Of a stretch of DNA of 64,000 bases, positions 24,977-33,091 are shown piece by piece. The stretch's first letter is position 1. Each line of letters starts with the position of its first letter. The DNA lies in the NCBI GenBank assembly GCA_964473245.1, contig CAYYOL010000006.1, forward strand, positions 5,679 to 69,678, given 5' to 3'. The position numbers and the translations under genes are program-made. The notes under the pieces are model-generated. The model was not told the origin of the DNA. It was given only the letters and a program-made list of their open reading frames with translations, and did not search any database. The stretch comes from CAYZJV01 sp964473245 (GTDB lineage: Bacteria > Spirochaetota > Spirochaetia > Sphaerochaetales > Sphaerochaetaceae).

Positions 24977-25004
24977 TTGTCATTTACTTCAGATATGATA
25001 GTAT
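24977..25004 (+). promoter_or_regulatory. Promoter of the Hc1-like gene
   Basis: -35 TTGTCA at 24977-24982, 16-base spacer, -10 TAGTAT at 24999-25004, in a strongly AT-rich stretch. AGGAGG at 25021-25026 follows. Confidence 0.65.
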
Positions 25005-25033
25005 GACAATAAGAAACAATAGGAGGCTTGCCA

Positions 25034-25210
25034 ATGACTATTCATGAGCAGATCGTGGCTCAATATGAGGCTTACATTGCAGAGAACCAGAAATTTACCG
25101 AAAAAGGTATCAAAGCTTCAGCAGCTAGAGCGAGAAAAGCTCTTGGTGAGATTGCTAAACTCTCGAAGGAAAGACGCAAGGAAATCCAGGACGAGAAGAA
25201 CGAATTGTAG
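25034..25210 (+). CDS. Small histone H1-like (Hc1-type) protein
   Basis: A 58-residue, highly charged, all-helical protein starting at ATG 25034, seven bases after a perfect AGGAGG. The stretch FTEKGIKASAARARKAL followed by LSKERRKEIQDEK follows the pattern of the Hc1 family (chlamydial histone H1-like protein; the small bacterial members share E-K-G-n-K-A-A-x-R-x-R-K-x). Chlamydial Hc1 compacts DNA, but the short forms in other bacteria lack the very basic tail, and their role is not well known. Here the protein has nearly balanced Lys/Arg and Glu, which argues against simple charge-driven DNA packing. It is monocistronic, with its own promoter and a strong terminator. Confidence 0.75.
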   Translation: MTIHEQIVAQYEAYIAENQKFTEKGIKASAARARKALGEIAKLSKERRKEIQDEKNEL

Positions 25211-25231
25211 GCAATCTGCAAGGATTACTTG

Positions 25232-25269
25232 AAAACGGGCCGCTCCTTCATACAAGGATGGCCCGTTTT
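25232..25269. terminator. Strong bidirectional terminator
   Basis: Perfect 10-bp outer arms AAAACGGGCC (25232-25241) and GGCCCGTTTT (25260-25269), an inner CCTT/AAGG stem, an A-run on one side and a T-run on the other. It serves the Hc1-like gene on the plus strand and valS on the minus strand. Confidence 0.92.
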
Positions 25270-25297
25270 TGTGTGTGCTGCGTTGTGTGAAAAGCAA

Positions 25298-27949
25298 TCA
25301 GAGGCTGCGAAGTAGCTCTAAGTGTTTCTTCCCTTTTTCTACCTTCTCTTCAAACTCAGCCTGCTTGCCGCGCTCTTTCTCGATAGCGACCTCTTTTGCA
25401 TTCGCAAGGAACTGCTCATTCGATAGCTTTTTGAGCGTACCGGAGAGAGACTTCTCACTTTTGGCGATCTCAAGCTCAATCCGAGAGATCTCCTGATCCA
25501 CATCTATTGCATCTCGTACGAACACGAACGCTTCGAACCCTGGACCTGCAACTGGAACAGCTTTGCCTACCGAAGCAGATCCATCGATATCGACTGTCAG
25601 CTGTGAGGCGTTTATGAATGTTGAGATGAGGTCTACATGCTCTTGAACAAACTCGGTTGCACCAAAATGCGCATCTGGACGAAACACCACCTGTAATTTC
25701 CGCTCATTTCCAATCTGCAACTCGCTTCTCAGTGAGCGAACACCACGCACCAGCTCCTGCATGGAATCGACGGTCGTCTTCGCTCGATCAAATTTCAGCT
25801 CATCCTGGAACTTCGGATATGGTGCATCGATCACCCTCCCCTCTGTGTTGGGAAGCTTTCCATAGATCTCCTCAGTGATGAATGAGACGAAGGGGTGCAT
25901 AAGTCGCATGAGCCGCGCAAGAAGATCGAGCATGACACTCACCTGTCTGTTACGCTCATCCTCACCCTTTGTCGAGAGCGCATGCTTAGTCGCTTCGACA
26001 TACCAGTCGCAGAAATCGTTCCAGAATACATCGTACATGGTCTGTGCTGCATCGTTGAATCGATACTGCACCATAGCCGCCTCAACCCGGGAGGACGCCT
26101 CGTTCAACTGGTGATACATCCATTGATCCATCACACCGAGCTTGTCCATCTGGACAGGAACAAGTTCTCGTCCCTCAAGGTTCATAAGCAGGAACCGAGT
26201 TGCGTTCCACATCTTGTTGGCAAATCGACTACCGAGTTTGAACGATTCCATATCTATCAGGAGATCCTGTCCCTGAGCGGCCATGTAGCAGAGAGTGAAT
26301 TTCATCGCATCTGCGCCATAGAGATCGACGACCTCAAGTGGATCGATCCCATTCCCAAGCGACTTCGACATCTTTCTTCCCTGTTTATCACGAACAAGAC
26401 CAGTAATATAGATATCGGAAAACGGCACTTCATCGAGAAATTCGAGTGAAGCCATAATCATTCGAGAGACCCAGAAGAAGATGATATCGTATCCTGTCAC
26501 CAGTGTGGAAGTAGGAAAGAACCGTTTGATATCCGGTGTCTTGTCTGGCCATCCGAGGGTGCTGAACGGCCACAGCCAGGAACTGAACCAGGTATCGAGC
26601 ACATCCTCCTCTTGGCGAATATGTGTGCTGTCGCACGCACTACACGTTGTCGGATCGGTACGCTCCACCATCATGTGACCACAATCTGCGCAATACCAGA
26701 CGGGGATCCGGTGTCCCCACCAGAGCTGTCTACTTATGCACCAGTCACGAATATTCTCGAGCCAATGGCTGTATGTGTTCTCCCACCGTTTTGCATAGAA
26801 CGAGAGCTTCTCCTCTCGCCATGCTTGCAGTGCCTTTTGTGCCATGCCTTGCATTGACACAAACCACTGCTCGGAGAGGTATGGCTCGATCACCGTGGAG
26901 CATCGGTAGCAGTGACCGACATCGTGGTTGTGCTCCTGACTACCGACTATGTACCCACCCGACTCCAAATCGGCGACCACACGCTTTCGAGCGGTGAGCA
27001 CGTCGAGACTCCTGTATGCTTCGGGAACTAGATCGTTGAGTGTCCCATCCGGGTTGAGAATGTTCACCGATTCAAGCTGGTGCCGTTGTCCGATTTCCCA
27101 GTCATTCGGGTCGTGTGCCGGAGTGATCTTTACCATTCCGGTACCGAATTCTCGATCGACATAGTTATCTGCGATAATGGGGATGGGCTTGTTCGCCAGA
27201 GGCAGGATGACCGAAGTTCCGATAAGGTGTGCATACCGCTCATCGTCTGGATTCACCGCAACCGCGACATCTCCGAACATGGTCTCAGGTCTCGTGGTGG
27301 CAACCGTGATTGCTCCCGACCCATCTGCATAGGGGTAACGGACCTGATAGAGTTTCCCAGGAAGATGCTTGTATTCGACTTCGTCGTCTGCAAGCGCCGT
27401 ACCGCAGTGGGTACAGTAGTTAACCAGATAATTACCCTTGTAGATCAGCTTCCTTTCGTAGAGCGTGACGAATGCCTCACGAACCGCACGGGAGAGACCA
27501 TCATCCATGGTGAACCGTTCTCTCGACCAGTCACAGGAGGATCCGATCTTCTCCAACTGTCTCTTGATGATCTCGTGGTGCCGGTCTTTGACCTTCCAGG
27601 TCTCTTCAAGAAACCGCTCTCTGCCCAGCTTGTGACGGCTGGTCCCCTCTTTTGCCAGTTGTCGCTCCACTACATGCTGTGTAGCTATACCAGCATGGTC
27701 TGTACCTGGAAGCCAGAGCGCAGGACGCCCACACATGCGGTGGTATCGTGTCAATGTATCTTGGAGGAGATTGTTCAGTGCATGACCCATATGGAGTATA
27801 CCAGTCACATTCGGTGGTGGCATGACAATGGTGAACGGCTTCCCTTCACCCTCCTTCGGTTCAAAGCAACCGCCGGTTTTCCAGTCCTCGTAAATTCTAT
27901 CCTCGAAATCCTTCGGGTTATACGCTTTCTCCAACTCCACAGCTTTCAT
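25298..27949 (-). CDS. valS: Valyl-tRNA synthetase
   Basis: Class I aminoacyl-tRNA synthetase that charges tRNA-Val and edits mischarged threonine. From the ATG at 27949, with AGGAGG seven bases upstream, it is 883 residues. A GTG 15 codons earlier has no ribosome site. HIGH motif HMGH is at 53-56, KMSKS is in GRKMSKSLGN, the CP1 editing domain lies between (TTRPETMFGD), and a C-terminal coiled coil covers the last 65 residues. No T-box leader is present; the 5' leader has only a 6-bp hairpin next to the ribosome site (27974-27990). Confidence 0.97.
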   Translation of the reverse strand: MKAVELEKAYNPKDFEDRIYEDWKTGGCFEPKEGEGKPFTIVMPPPNVTGILHMGHALNNLLQDTLTRYHRMCGRPALWLPGTDHAGIATQHVVERQLAKEGTSRHKLGRERFLEETWKVKDRHHEIIKRQLEKIGSSCDWSRERFTMDDGLSRAVREAFVTLYERKLIYKGNYLVNYCTHCGTALADDEVEYKHLPGKLYQVRYPYADGSGAITVATTRPETMFGDVAVAVNPDDERYAHLIGTSVILPLANKPIPIIADNYVDREFGTGMVKITPAHDPNDWEIGQRHQLESVNILNPDGTLNDLVPEAYRSLDVLTARKRVVADLESGGYIVGSQEHNHDVGHCYRCSTVIEPYLSEQWFVSMQGMAQKALQAWREEKLSFYAKRWENTYSHWLENIRDWCISRQLWWGHRIPVWYCADCGHMMVERTDPTTCSACDSTHIRQEEDVLDTWFSSWLWPFSTLGWPDKTPDIKRFFPTSTLVTGYDIIFFWVSRMIMASLEFLDEVPFSDIYITGLVRDKQGRKMSKSLGNGIDPLEVVDLYGADAMKFTLCYMAAQGQDLLIDMESFKLGSRFANKMWNATRFLLMNLEGRELVPVQMDKLGVMDQWMYHQLNEASSRVEAAMVQYRFNDAAQTMYDVFWNDFCDWYVEATKHALSTKGEDERNRQVSVMLDLLARLMRLMHPFVSFITEEIYGKLPNTEGRVIDAPYPKFQDELKFDRAKTTVDSMQELVRGVRSLRSELQIGNERKLQVVFRPDAHFGATEFVQEHVDLISTFINASQLTVDIDGSASVGKAVPVAGPGFEAFVFVRDAIDVDQEISRIELEIAKSEKSLSGTLKKLSNEQFLANAKEVAIEKERGKQAEFEEKVEKGKKHLELLRSL

Positions 27950-27973
27950 GGGATTCCTCCTAAGATACAGCCC

Positions 27974-28022
27974 GTCACGGTGTGTGACGACCACTTATAC
28001 TAGCAAAATCGCCTAGTTGCAA
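27974..28022 (-). promoter_or_regulatory. valS promoter and leader hairpin
   Basis: Minus strand: -35 TTGCAA at 28017-28022, 17-base spacer, -10 TATAAG at 27994-27999. The short leader contains a perfect hairpin CGTCAC/GTGACG with a five-base loop (27974-27990) about 10 bases before the ribosome site. Confidence 0.7.
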
Positions 28023-28101
28023 CAAGGTAGTGGCTCAGTATCTTTTCATGATGAGTCGGAGAACTCCAGAGATAGTAAAGATGATTGGATCTAGGACCTG
28101 C

Positions 28102-28656
28102 TCACTCGTTTGGCGCCTGGTCTCCCATTGGCTGAATCCCCTTCACGCGAAGGTCGACTTCATATCCTCGCGAATCCAGGTACTTGAGAATCTCTTCCAG
28201 TGGATAGTTATCGAGCACCTGTGAAGCTGCAAGCCCTTCAGTCGCTCGAACCTGGACCACAGCACCCTCAGTGGGGACCACACGGGGAATGAGTCCGTCG
28301 CTCTCCGGATGCGGAGTTGGCGAGAGTACAAGCGCTCCTACAAGCACAACAATGAATGCCGCGGCTGCCATGAGCAGCGTCGGTGTCTTTACCCGAAAGT
28401 CTCTATGGAGAAAACCAACCGAGTTCTTCTTCTCCATATAATTTTTCTCTATAAATTGAAGTACCTTATCTCTCCGGGGGGCAATCTCTTGCTCCTCAAG
28501 TCTCGATTCGGATACCACCTTGTGCAGTGTACGTAGCTGCTCGAACCGCCTCTTGCACGCTGCACAATAGTTCAGGTGCTCCTCCACTTGGGTTTTCCAC
28601 GGCTCTGAGAGCTCACCATCCAGATAAGTGTTGAGAATCTGGTCGTCAAGACACAT
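28102..28656 (-). CDS. Membrane-anchored zinc-finger anti-sigma factor
   Basis: Probable partner that sequesters the ECF sigma factor encoded immediately upstream. From the ATG at 28656 (GGAGG six bases upstream) it is 184 residues. The N-terminal zf-HC2/ZAS domain has His27, Cys31 and Cys34 (EEHLNYCAAC). A cytoplasmic linker follows, then one membrane helix (about 91-112, LLMAAAAFIVVLVGALVL) and a small extracytoplasmic domain of about 70 residues. The ORF overlaps the end of the sigma gene by 11 bases, ensuring coupled synthesis. The signal sensed outside the membrane is unknown. Confidence 0.9.
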   Translation of the reverse strand: MCLDDQILNTYLDGELSEPWKTQVEEHLNYCAACKRRFEQLRTLHKVVSESRLEEQEIAPRRDKVLQFIEKNYMEKKNSVGFLHRDFRVKTPTLLMAAAAFIVVLVGALVLSPTPHPESDGLIPRVVPTEGAVVQVRATEGLAASQVLDNYPLEEILKYLDSRGYEVDLRVKGIQPMGDQAPNE

Positions 28657-29173
28657 GCATTTCCTCCCGGTCGAGCATCGATTCCATAATCTTACGGGCT
28701 CGATGGACCCTGACCTTAACATTGCTCTCGGAAATATGGAGAATTCCAGCAATCTGCTTGTAATTCAAATCGGCGTACTCCTTGAGCACCAGTACCGATT
28801 TCAGCTTCTCCGGCAACTTCTCCACAGCTTCTCGAACTAACGTCCTCGTCTCGGAATCCATCAGGGCGTCCTCTCCGTTCTGCACAGGTACCTTTGGTGC
28901 TTTCTTGATCTTGTCCACCATGGCCTGCTCTCTCGATTTCCGCTTCACCACGTTGATCGCCAAATTTTTAGTTACACGAATCAACCAGTACTTAGCTTCA
29001 TCCACAGAACGAAAATCGATGTTCTTCTCGTAGAACCTGATGAACGCCTCTTGGCAAATATCCTCGGAGACATCCATGTTGTAGGTGACATGATACGCAA
29101 CGCGCATCACCACCGGGAACACCTCCTCATATACAAGCCTGAACGATTCATTCTCGCTGCTCTTTATTTCCAT
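28646..29173 (-). CDS. ECF-family RNA polymerase sigma factor
   Basis: A 175-residue group IV sigma factor. Region 2 (about 25-90) includes DICQEAFIRFYEKN and AKYWLIRVTKNLAINVVKR. A variable linker follows (about 95-115), then region 4 (about 118-170) with the helix-turn-helix LNYKQIAGILHISESNVKVRVHRARK. It is co-transcribed with the anti-sigma gene that overlaps its 3' end and lies 28 bases after cysS, so basal expression may come from the cysS transcript. No convincing self-recognised ECF promoter is visible in that gap. The ATG has only a weak ribosome site. Confidence 0.93.
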   Translation of the reverse strand: MEIKSSENESFRLVYEEVFPVVMRVAYHVTYNMDVSEDICQEAFIRFYEKNIDFRSVDEAKYWLIRVTKNLAINVVKRKSREQAMVDKIKKAPKVPVQNGEDALMDSETRTLVREAVEKLPEKLKSVLVLKEYADLNYKQIAGILHISESNVKVRVHRARKIMESMLDREEMHVS

Positions 29174-29201
29174 ACACTTAACAACTCATCTGTGGTCTTG
29201 G

Positions 29202-30617
29202 TTACACATTTTTGGAGACAACCGTACCATTGCTTGTATCGGTGAGCCTGTAACCAGCTTGTTCCACTATAGCACGCAACTCGTCTGCACGGTGATAATT
29301 CTTCTCCCTCTTTGCCTCTATTCTCTCGTCCACCAGTTGTTGAATCTCAGCAGGGATTGAAACCGGCTCCTCTTTCGGCACCTCCACCGAAGCTAGTGAG
29401 AGCCCAAGGATCTCATCCATTCGATACAGGCAAAGCAGTTTCTCGTCTGCTGGGATTGCAGAGTCCTTCAGCAGGTCCCACAACGTGGCTAACCCGCGTG
29501 GAGCATTCAGGTCGTTACCCAGATGCTCGGCGAACATGGTGAGATAGCTCTGCGCAGCCTCGGAAAGCGTTTCAGCAGGGTGCTGCGCCTCACCAAGCAG
29601 CCGCTGAATCTGCCGTATCAGATTCCTCCGAGCACTCTTTGCCGACTCCATGGACTTCCACGAGAACACCAGTTGACTTCTGTAGTGACCACCGAGACAG
29701 AAGTAGCGATAGTCCAAAGCATCGAACCCCTCACTTTTCAGAACAGAAAGCGTGAGGAACTCCCCCTTCGACTTCGACATCTTCCCTGTTTCATTGATTA
29801 GAAACTCGCCATGAATCCAGTAACGGACCCACTGCTTTCCTGTCGCCGCTTCGCTTTGAGCGATCTCGTTCGTATGATGTACCGGAATATGATCGATTCC
29901 TCCACAGTGAATATCGAATGACTCACCTAGATACTTCATGCTCATAGCAGAACACTCGATATGCCACCCTGGATACCCCTTTCCCCAAGGTGAATCCCAC
30001 AGCATGACCTGATTCTCGAATTTGCTCTTCGTGAACCAGAGAACGAAATCTTTCGGATTGCGCTTGTTCCGATCCACGTCTATTCGTGCACCGCTTTGCA
30101 GCTCATCGAGGTTCAGACGAGCCAGCTCTCCGTATCTGCTGAAGGTATCGATACTGAAATAGACATTCCCACCGGCAACGTAGGTATGTCCCTTCTCTTC
30201 CAACCGTTTGATCAGAGCAATCATATCCCCGATATGCTCGGTTGCTCGACACGCTATATGGGGTCTCAGAATATTGAGTTCGTCGGTATCGGCAAAGAAC
30301 GCATCGGTATACAATCGAGCGATCTCGTAGACATCGCGCCCACTCTCCTTGGACGATTTGACCATCTTGTCTTCGCCGTCGTCTCCATCATCGGTGAGGT
30401 GCCCTACATCGGTGACATTCATGACATGCTTCACGTCGAATCCAGAGAACTCAAAGGTTCTTCTGAGTAGATCCTCGAATACATAGGTCCTCAGATTCCC
30501 GATATGAGCGTAGTTATATACGGTAGGTCCGCAGCAGTACATCCGCACCAGATTTCTCTCAAGGGGCTCGAATGTTTCCACGGTTCTAGAGAGAGTGTTG
30601 TGCAGAGAAATTCTCAT
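29202..30617 (-). CDS. cysS: Cysteinyl-tRNA synthetase
   Basis: Class I synthetase that charges tRNA-Cys. The 471-residue protein has the zinc-site start MYCCGPTVYNYAHIGN with the HIGH equivalent HIGN, the GYPGWHIECSAMS zinc/substrate region, IHCGGIDHIPVHHTNEIAQSEA, and KMSKS in GKMSKSKGEF. The ATG is preceded by AGGAG six bases upstream. It is followed by the ECF sigma gene and divergent from murB; the 72-base gap holds the murB promoter. Confidence 0.97.
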   Translation of the reverse strand: MRISLHNTLSRTVETFEPLERNLVRMYCCGPTVYNYAHIGNLRTYVFEDLLRRTFEFSGFDVKHVMNVTDVGHLTDDGDDGEDKMVKSSKESGRDVYEIARLYTDAFFADTDELNILRPHIACRATEHIGDMIALIKRLEEKGHTYVAGGNVYFSIDTFSRYGELARLNLDELQSGARIDVDRNKRNPKDFVLWFTKSKFENQVMLWDSPWGKGYPGWHIECSAMSMKYLGESFDIHCGGIDHIPVHHTNEIAQSEAATGKQWVRYWIHGEFLINETGKMSKSKGEFLTLSVLKSEGFDALDYRYFCLGGHYRSQLVFSWKSMESAKSARRNLIRQIQRLLGEAQHPAETLSEAAQSYLTMFAEHLGNDLNAPRGLATLWDLLKDSAIPADEKLLCLYRMDEILGLSLASVEVPKEEPVSIPAEIQQLVDERIEAKREKNYHRADELRAIVEQAGYRLTDTSNGTVVSKNV

Positions 30618-30654
30618 CGGCTACTCCTATCACAGGCGTCTTCCAAAGGTGGCA

Positions 30655-30683
30655 TTGTATGCCAAAGGGAAATGGGATAGTAT
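30655..30683 (+). promoter_or_regulatory. murB promoter
   Basis: -35 TTGTAT at 30655-30660, 17-base spacer, -10 TAGTAT at 30678-30683. The GTG start lies six bases after the -10 with no Shine-Dalgarno, so a leaderless transcript is expected. Confidence 0.55.
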
Positions 30684-30689
30684 ACCCGT

Positions 30690-31610
30690 GTGGATACCAC
30701 AATACGTAATGCAGATGAAAAAATCAATATCGATGACCTGATTCATGAGCGTGTGGCGCTTGCCCCACTCTCTACCTACGGCACTGGAGGAGAGGCGGAT
30801 TATCTTGTCGTACCGGCAAACCTTGCTCAACTTCGTGCTGCCCTGAGCTGGGCAAAACAGAGAGATATTCCCATCACAGTTCTCGGAGGAGGATCGAACG
30901 TTCTCATTGCCGACGATGGTGTGGAAGGACTGGTGATCGCCACCACCGGGCTCACAAGCTACCATGTACGTGGTTGTATATTCTGTACAGAAAGCGGCCT
31001 GTCACTCGATACTGCGATCAATGTGGCAATCGAGTGTTCGTTAAGCGGTCTTGAGCCTCTGGGAGGACTTCCAGGTACGGTGGGGGGCGCCATCTGGGGA
31101 AATGCAGCCGCAGGCGGTCTCTGGATCTCGGAGCTTATCGAGTGGGTCGACTATATCGACTACGATGGCAATCTGTTCCGTTTTCAGGGCATGGATGGCG
31201 GGTTCAGCTACAAGAGTTCACCTTTCAAGAAAATGCACGTAGTCATACATGAGATCGCATTCAGATTGATTCCTAACAAGAACACCAGCGAAGCTCGACT
31301 GAAGAAGGAACAGAGTCGTACTGAGCGGATGGAGACTGGACAGTTCGACTTCCCCTCGGCAGGTTGCATGTTCAAGAACCCACGAGGAATCAGCGCTGGA
31401 AAACTCATAGATGAGGCTGGCATGAAAGGTCACTCGTTCGGGGGAGCTCGGGTGAGCGAGCATCATGCAAACTTCATTGTCAACTACAACCACAGGGCAA
31501 CCAGTAACGAGATCATGGAGTTGAGCAAGGTCGTACAGCATGAAATTGAAAAGAGCCGGAATATCCGACTTGAACGGGAAGTGATACTCATAGGTCGATG
31601 GAATAGGTAA
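30690..31610 (+). CDS. murB: UDP-N-acetylenolpyruvoylglucosamine reductase
   Basis: FAD enzyme that reduces the enolpyruvyl group to form UDP-MurNAc in peptidoglycan synthesis. The 306-residue protein has LSTYGTGGEADYLVVP, the FAD loop VLGGGSNVLIADDG, GLPGTVGGAIWGNA, the catalytic serine region SAGCMFKNP and the late SEHHANFIVN. The start is a GTG without a ribosome site, next to a -10 element. The last 23 bases overlap, tail to tail, the 3' end of the next gene on the minus strand, and both frames code in the overlap. Confidence 0.95.
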   Translation: MDTTIRNADEKINIDDLIHERVALAPLSTYGTGGEADYLVVPANLAQLRAALSWAKQRDIPITVLGGGSNVLIADDGVEGLVIATTGLTSYHVRGCIFCTESGLSLDTAINVAIECSLSGLEPLGGLPGTVGGAIWGNAAAGGLWISELIEWVDYIDYDGNLFRFQGMDGGFSYKSSPFKKMHVVIHEIAFRLIPNKNTSEARLKKEQSRTERMETGQFDFPSAGCMFKNPRGISAGKLIDEAGMKGHSFGGARVSEHHANFIVNYNHRATSNEIMELSKVVQHEIEKSRNIRLEREVILIGRWNR

Positions 31611-32967
31611 CACGCACTTCTCCCTCGGGCGTCAACTCACACACCAGATTCCCTGTGTCGACAGGAACAGTGAATTTGAGCGATACAGAGAGGGATCTAT
31701 CACCTATACCAAGCGATACAGCCACCTCCGATCGGGAACCTCCGTGTGTTTCAGGAAGATGCATCTGCAGGTGTACAGACCAGATCGGGTCGTTTGTCCA
31801 CCGAACCTCTGGCCGTACCGATAGATCTACACTCTGTACAGATAGTGACACGGGAATCGCAGCGGTAACGGTCTCTCCTTGAGAACCTGTCCGATTCCAC
31901 CGTCGCTCAAGCGTTGCCCGCAATCCAATGGCAATCACCTCGGAAAATTCAAACTCGAATCTCCCTCTGAATCGGAGTATACGCCGTTGACTCTCACCAG
32001 CGAAAGCCGTCGGTCTCCACCAGGTATCGGTACAGGAGATCTCTGCCAAGTGGTCCGCTTTTCTCCACGATGCAAGCAGATACTCCCGTTTCAACGGAGC
32101 ATCTCGTGTTGAAAATGCAGAAGTTCCAACACCTCCACTCCAAATCGGAAGCAGTGATCGACTATAGTGTAGCAGTAGATCGTTCCAGATCAGCTCAATC
32201 TCGGCTAGTACTGAGAGCCCAGTTCCTAGCGCAGCATCGTATGCATGGCGTAGGAGAAACTGTGTGCTCATATAGAGAGAAGAAACCAATTCGATCGCTT
32301 TTCCACTCCAAGAGATGGCTGATACCACACCGCGTTGAATTGCACGTGCACCATAGGGGTGAATCGATTCGAGGTAGGAACGTCGACCACCTCGAATTGC
32401 AAGGCCTCCCAACCGAAGCACTCCGGAGAGCGTAGGCACTTCTGTCCAGAGACCGACACCGTGGCCGTATGACGACCGTTGTGAGTGTATACCATAGATA
32501 TGAACCCAGATCTCCTCTGCATCTTCAGCTACGACTATCGGTAGCGAAAGCCCCAGAGAAGCCGGTTCCCTCGGCGCTAGATGGACAGATTTTACCTTTG
32601 GAGGTCCAGTTGGCAGTCTGTTCGTCTTCGACGGTAACGAGAGCTGCAGAGCCGATGCAGACAGCATGGAAAAGCGATGATCGTTGAGCATGTTGCCGAG
32701 TCGAATGTACACCGGATCGATACATGTCTCCACAGCGATGTATGGTTCCATGATCACCTGTGCAAGCATGAAATCCTCGTATGAGATACTTGAGTCCACT
32801 CGCCAATCGAGTCGAGATGAGCATGGAAAGTCAAAGTACGTTGAACCGTACATCGAGAGATCCCACGCATCTTCGGTCGCTATACTGGTGAGCTTGCCAT
32901 TCGCCGAACAGAGTAGCATACACGAAAACCAGAGGAGTACCACCATGACAAAGAGTCGTTGTCTCAT
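31588..32967 (-). CDS. Unknown exported protein, possible lipoprotein or beta-barrel
   Basis: A 459-residue protein that I do not recognise. It opens with a hydrophobic signal (MRQRLFVMVVLLWFSCMLLCSANG). The Cys at position 20 could be a lipobox cysteine. The rest is rich in alternating hydrophobic/polar stretches, aromatic residues and Ser/Thr, without further membrane helices (for example FEFEFSEVIAIGLRATLERR and VDLSVRPEVRW near the C-terminus), consistent with an outer-membrane beta-barrel or beta-rich surface protein. The C-terminal residues (VRVTYSIDL) do not end in aromatic Phe/Trp. No Shine-Dalgarno is seen at the ATG. It lies convergent to murB with a 23-base overlap and divergent from ackA. 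No function is proposed. Confidence 0.75.
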   Translation of the reverse strand: MRQRLFVMVVLLWFSCMLLCSANGKLTSIATEDAWDLSMYGSTYFDFPCSSRLDWRVDSSISYEDFMLAQVIMEPYIAVETCIDPVYIRLGNMLNDHRFSMLSASALQLSLPSKTNRLPTGPPKVKSVHLAPREPASLGLSLPIVVAEDAEEIWVHIYGIHSQRSSYGHGVGLWTEVPTLSGVLRLGGLAIRGGRRSYLESIHPYGARAIQRGVVSAISWSGKAIELVSSLYMSTQFLLRHAYDAALGTGLSVLAEIELIWNDLLLHYSRSLLPIWSGGVGTSAFSTRDAPLKREYLLASWRKADHLAEISCTDTWWRPTAFAGESQRRILRFRGRFEFEFSEVIAIGLRATLERRWNRTGSQGETVTAAIPVSLSVQSVDLSVRPEVRWTNDPIWSVHLQMHLPETHGGSRSEVAVSLGIGDRSLSVSLKFTVPVDTGNLVCELTPEGEVRVTYSIDL

Positions 32968-33091
32968 GATAAACTAACTGCGATTGGTCACATGTTGCTT
33001 CTCTTCCATTGATTTTTTAGCTCTGGCATGGCAGAATGACTTCCGGCTGTTTATAGAAAAAAATAATGCTAAGCACTAGATGGAGGTCGAA

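Noticed and set aside
27950..28101. T-box leader before valS (and before asnS at 41403-41571)
   Set aside because: No AGGGTGGNACCGCG-like T-box sequence and no specifier-loop-sized leader in either place.
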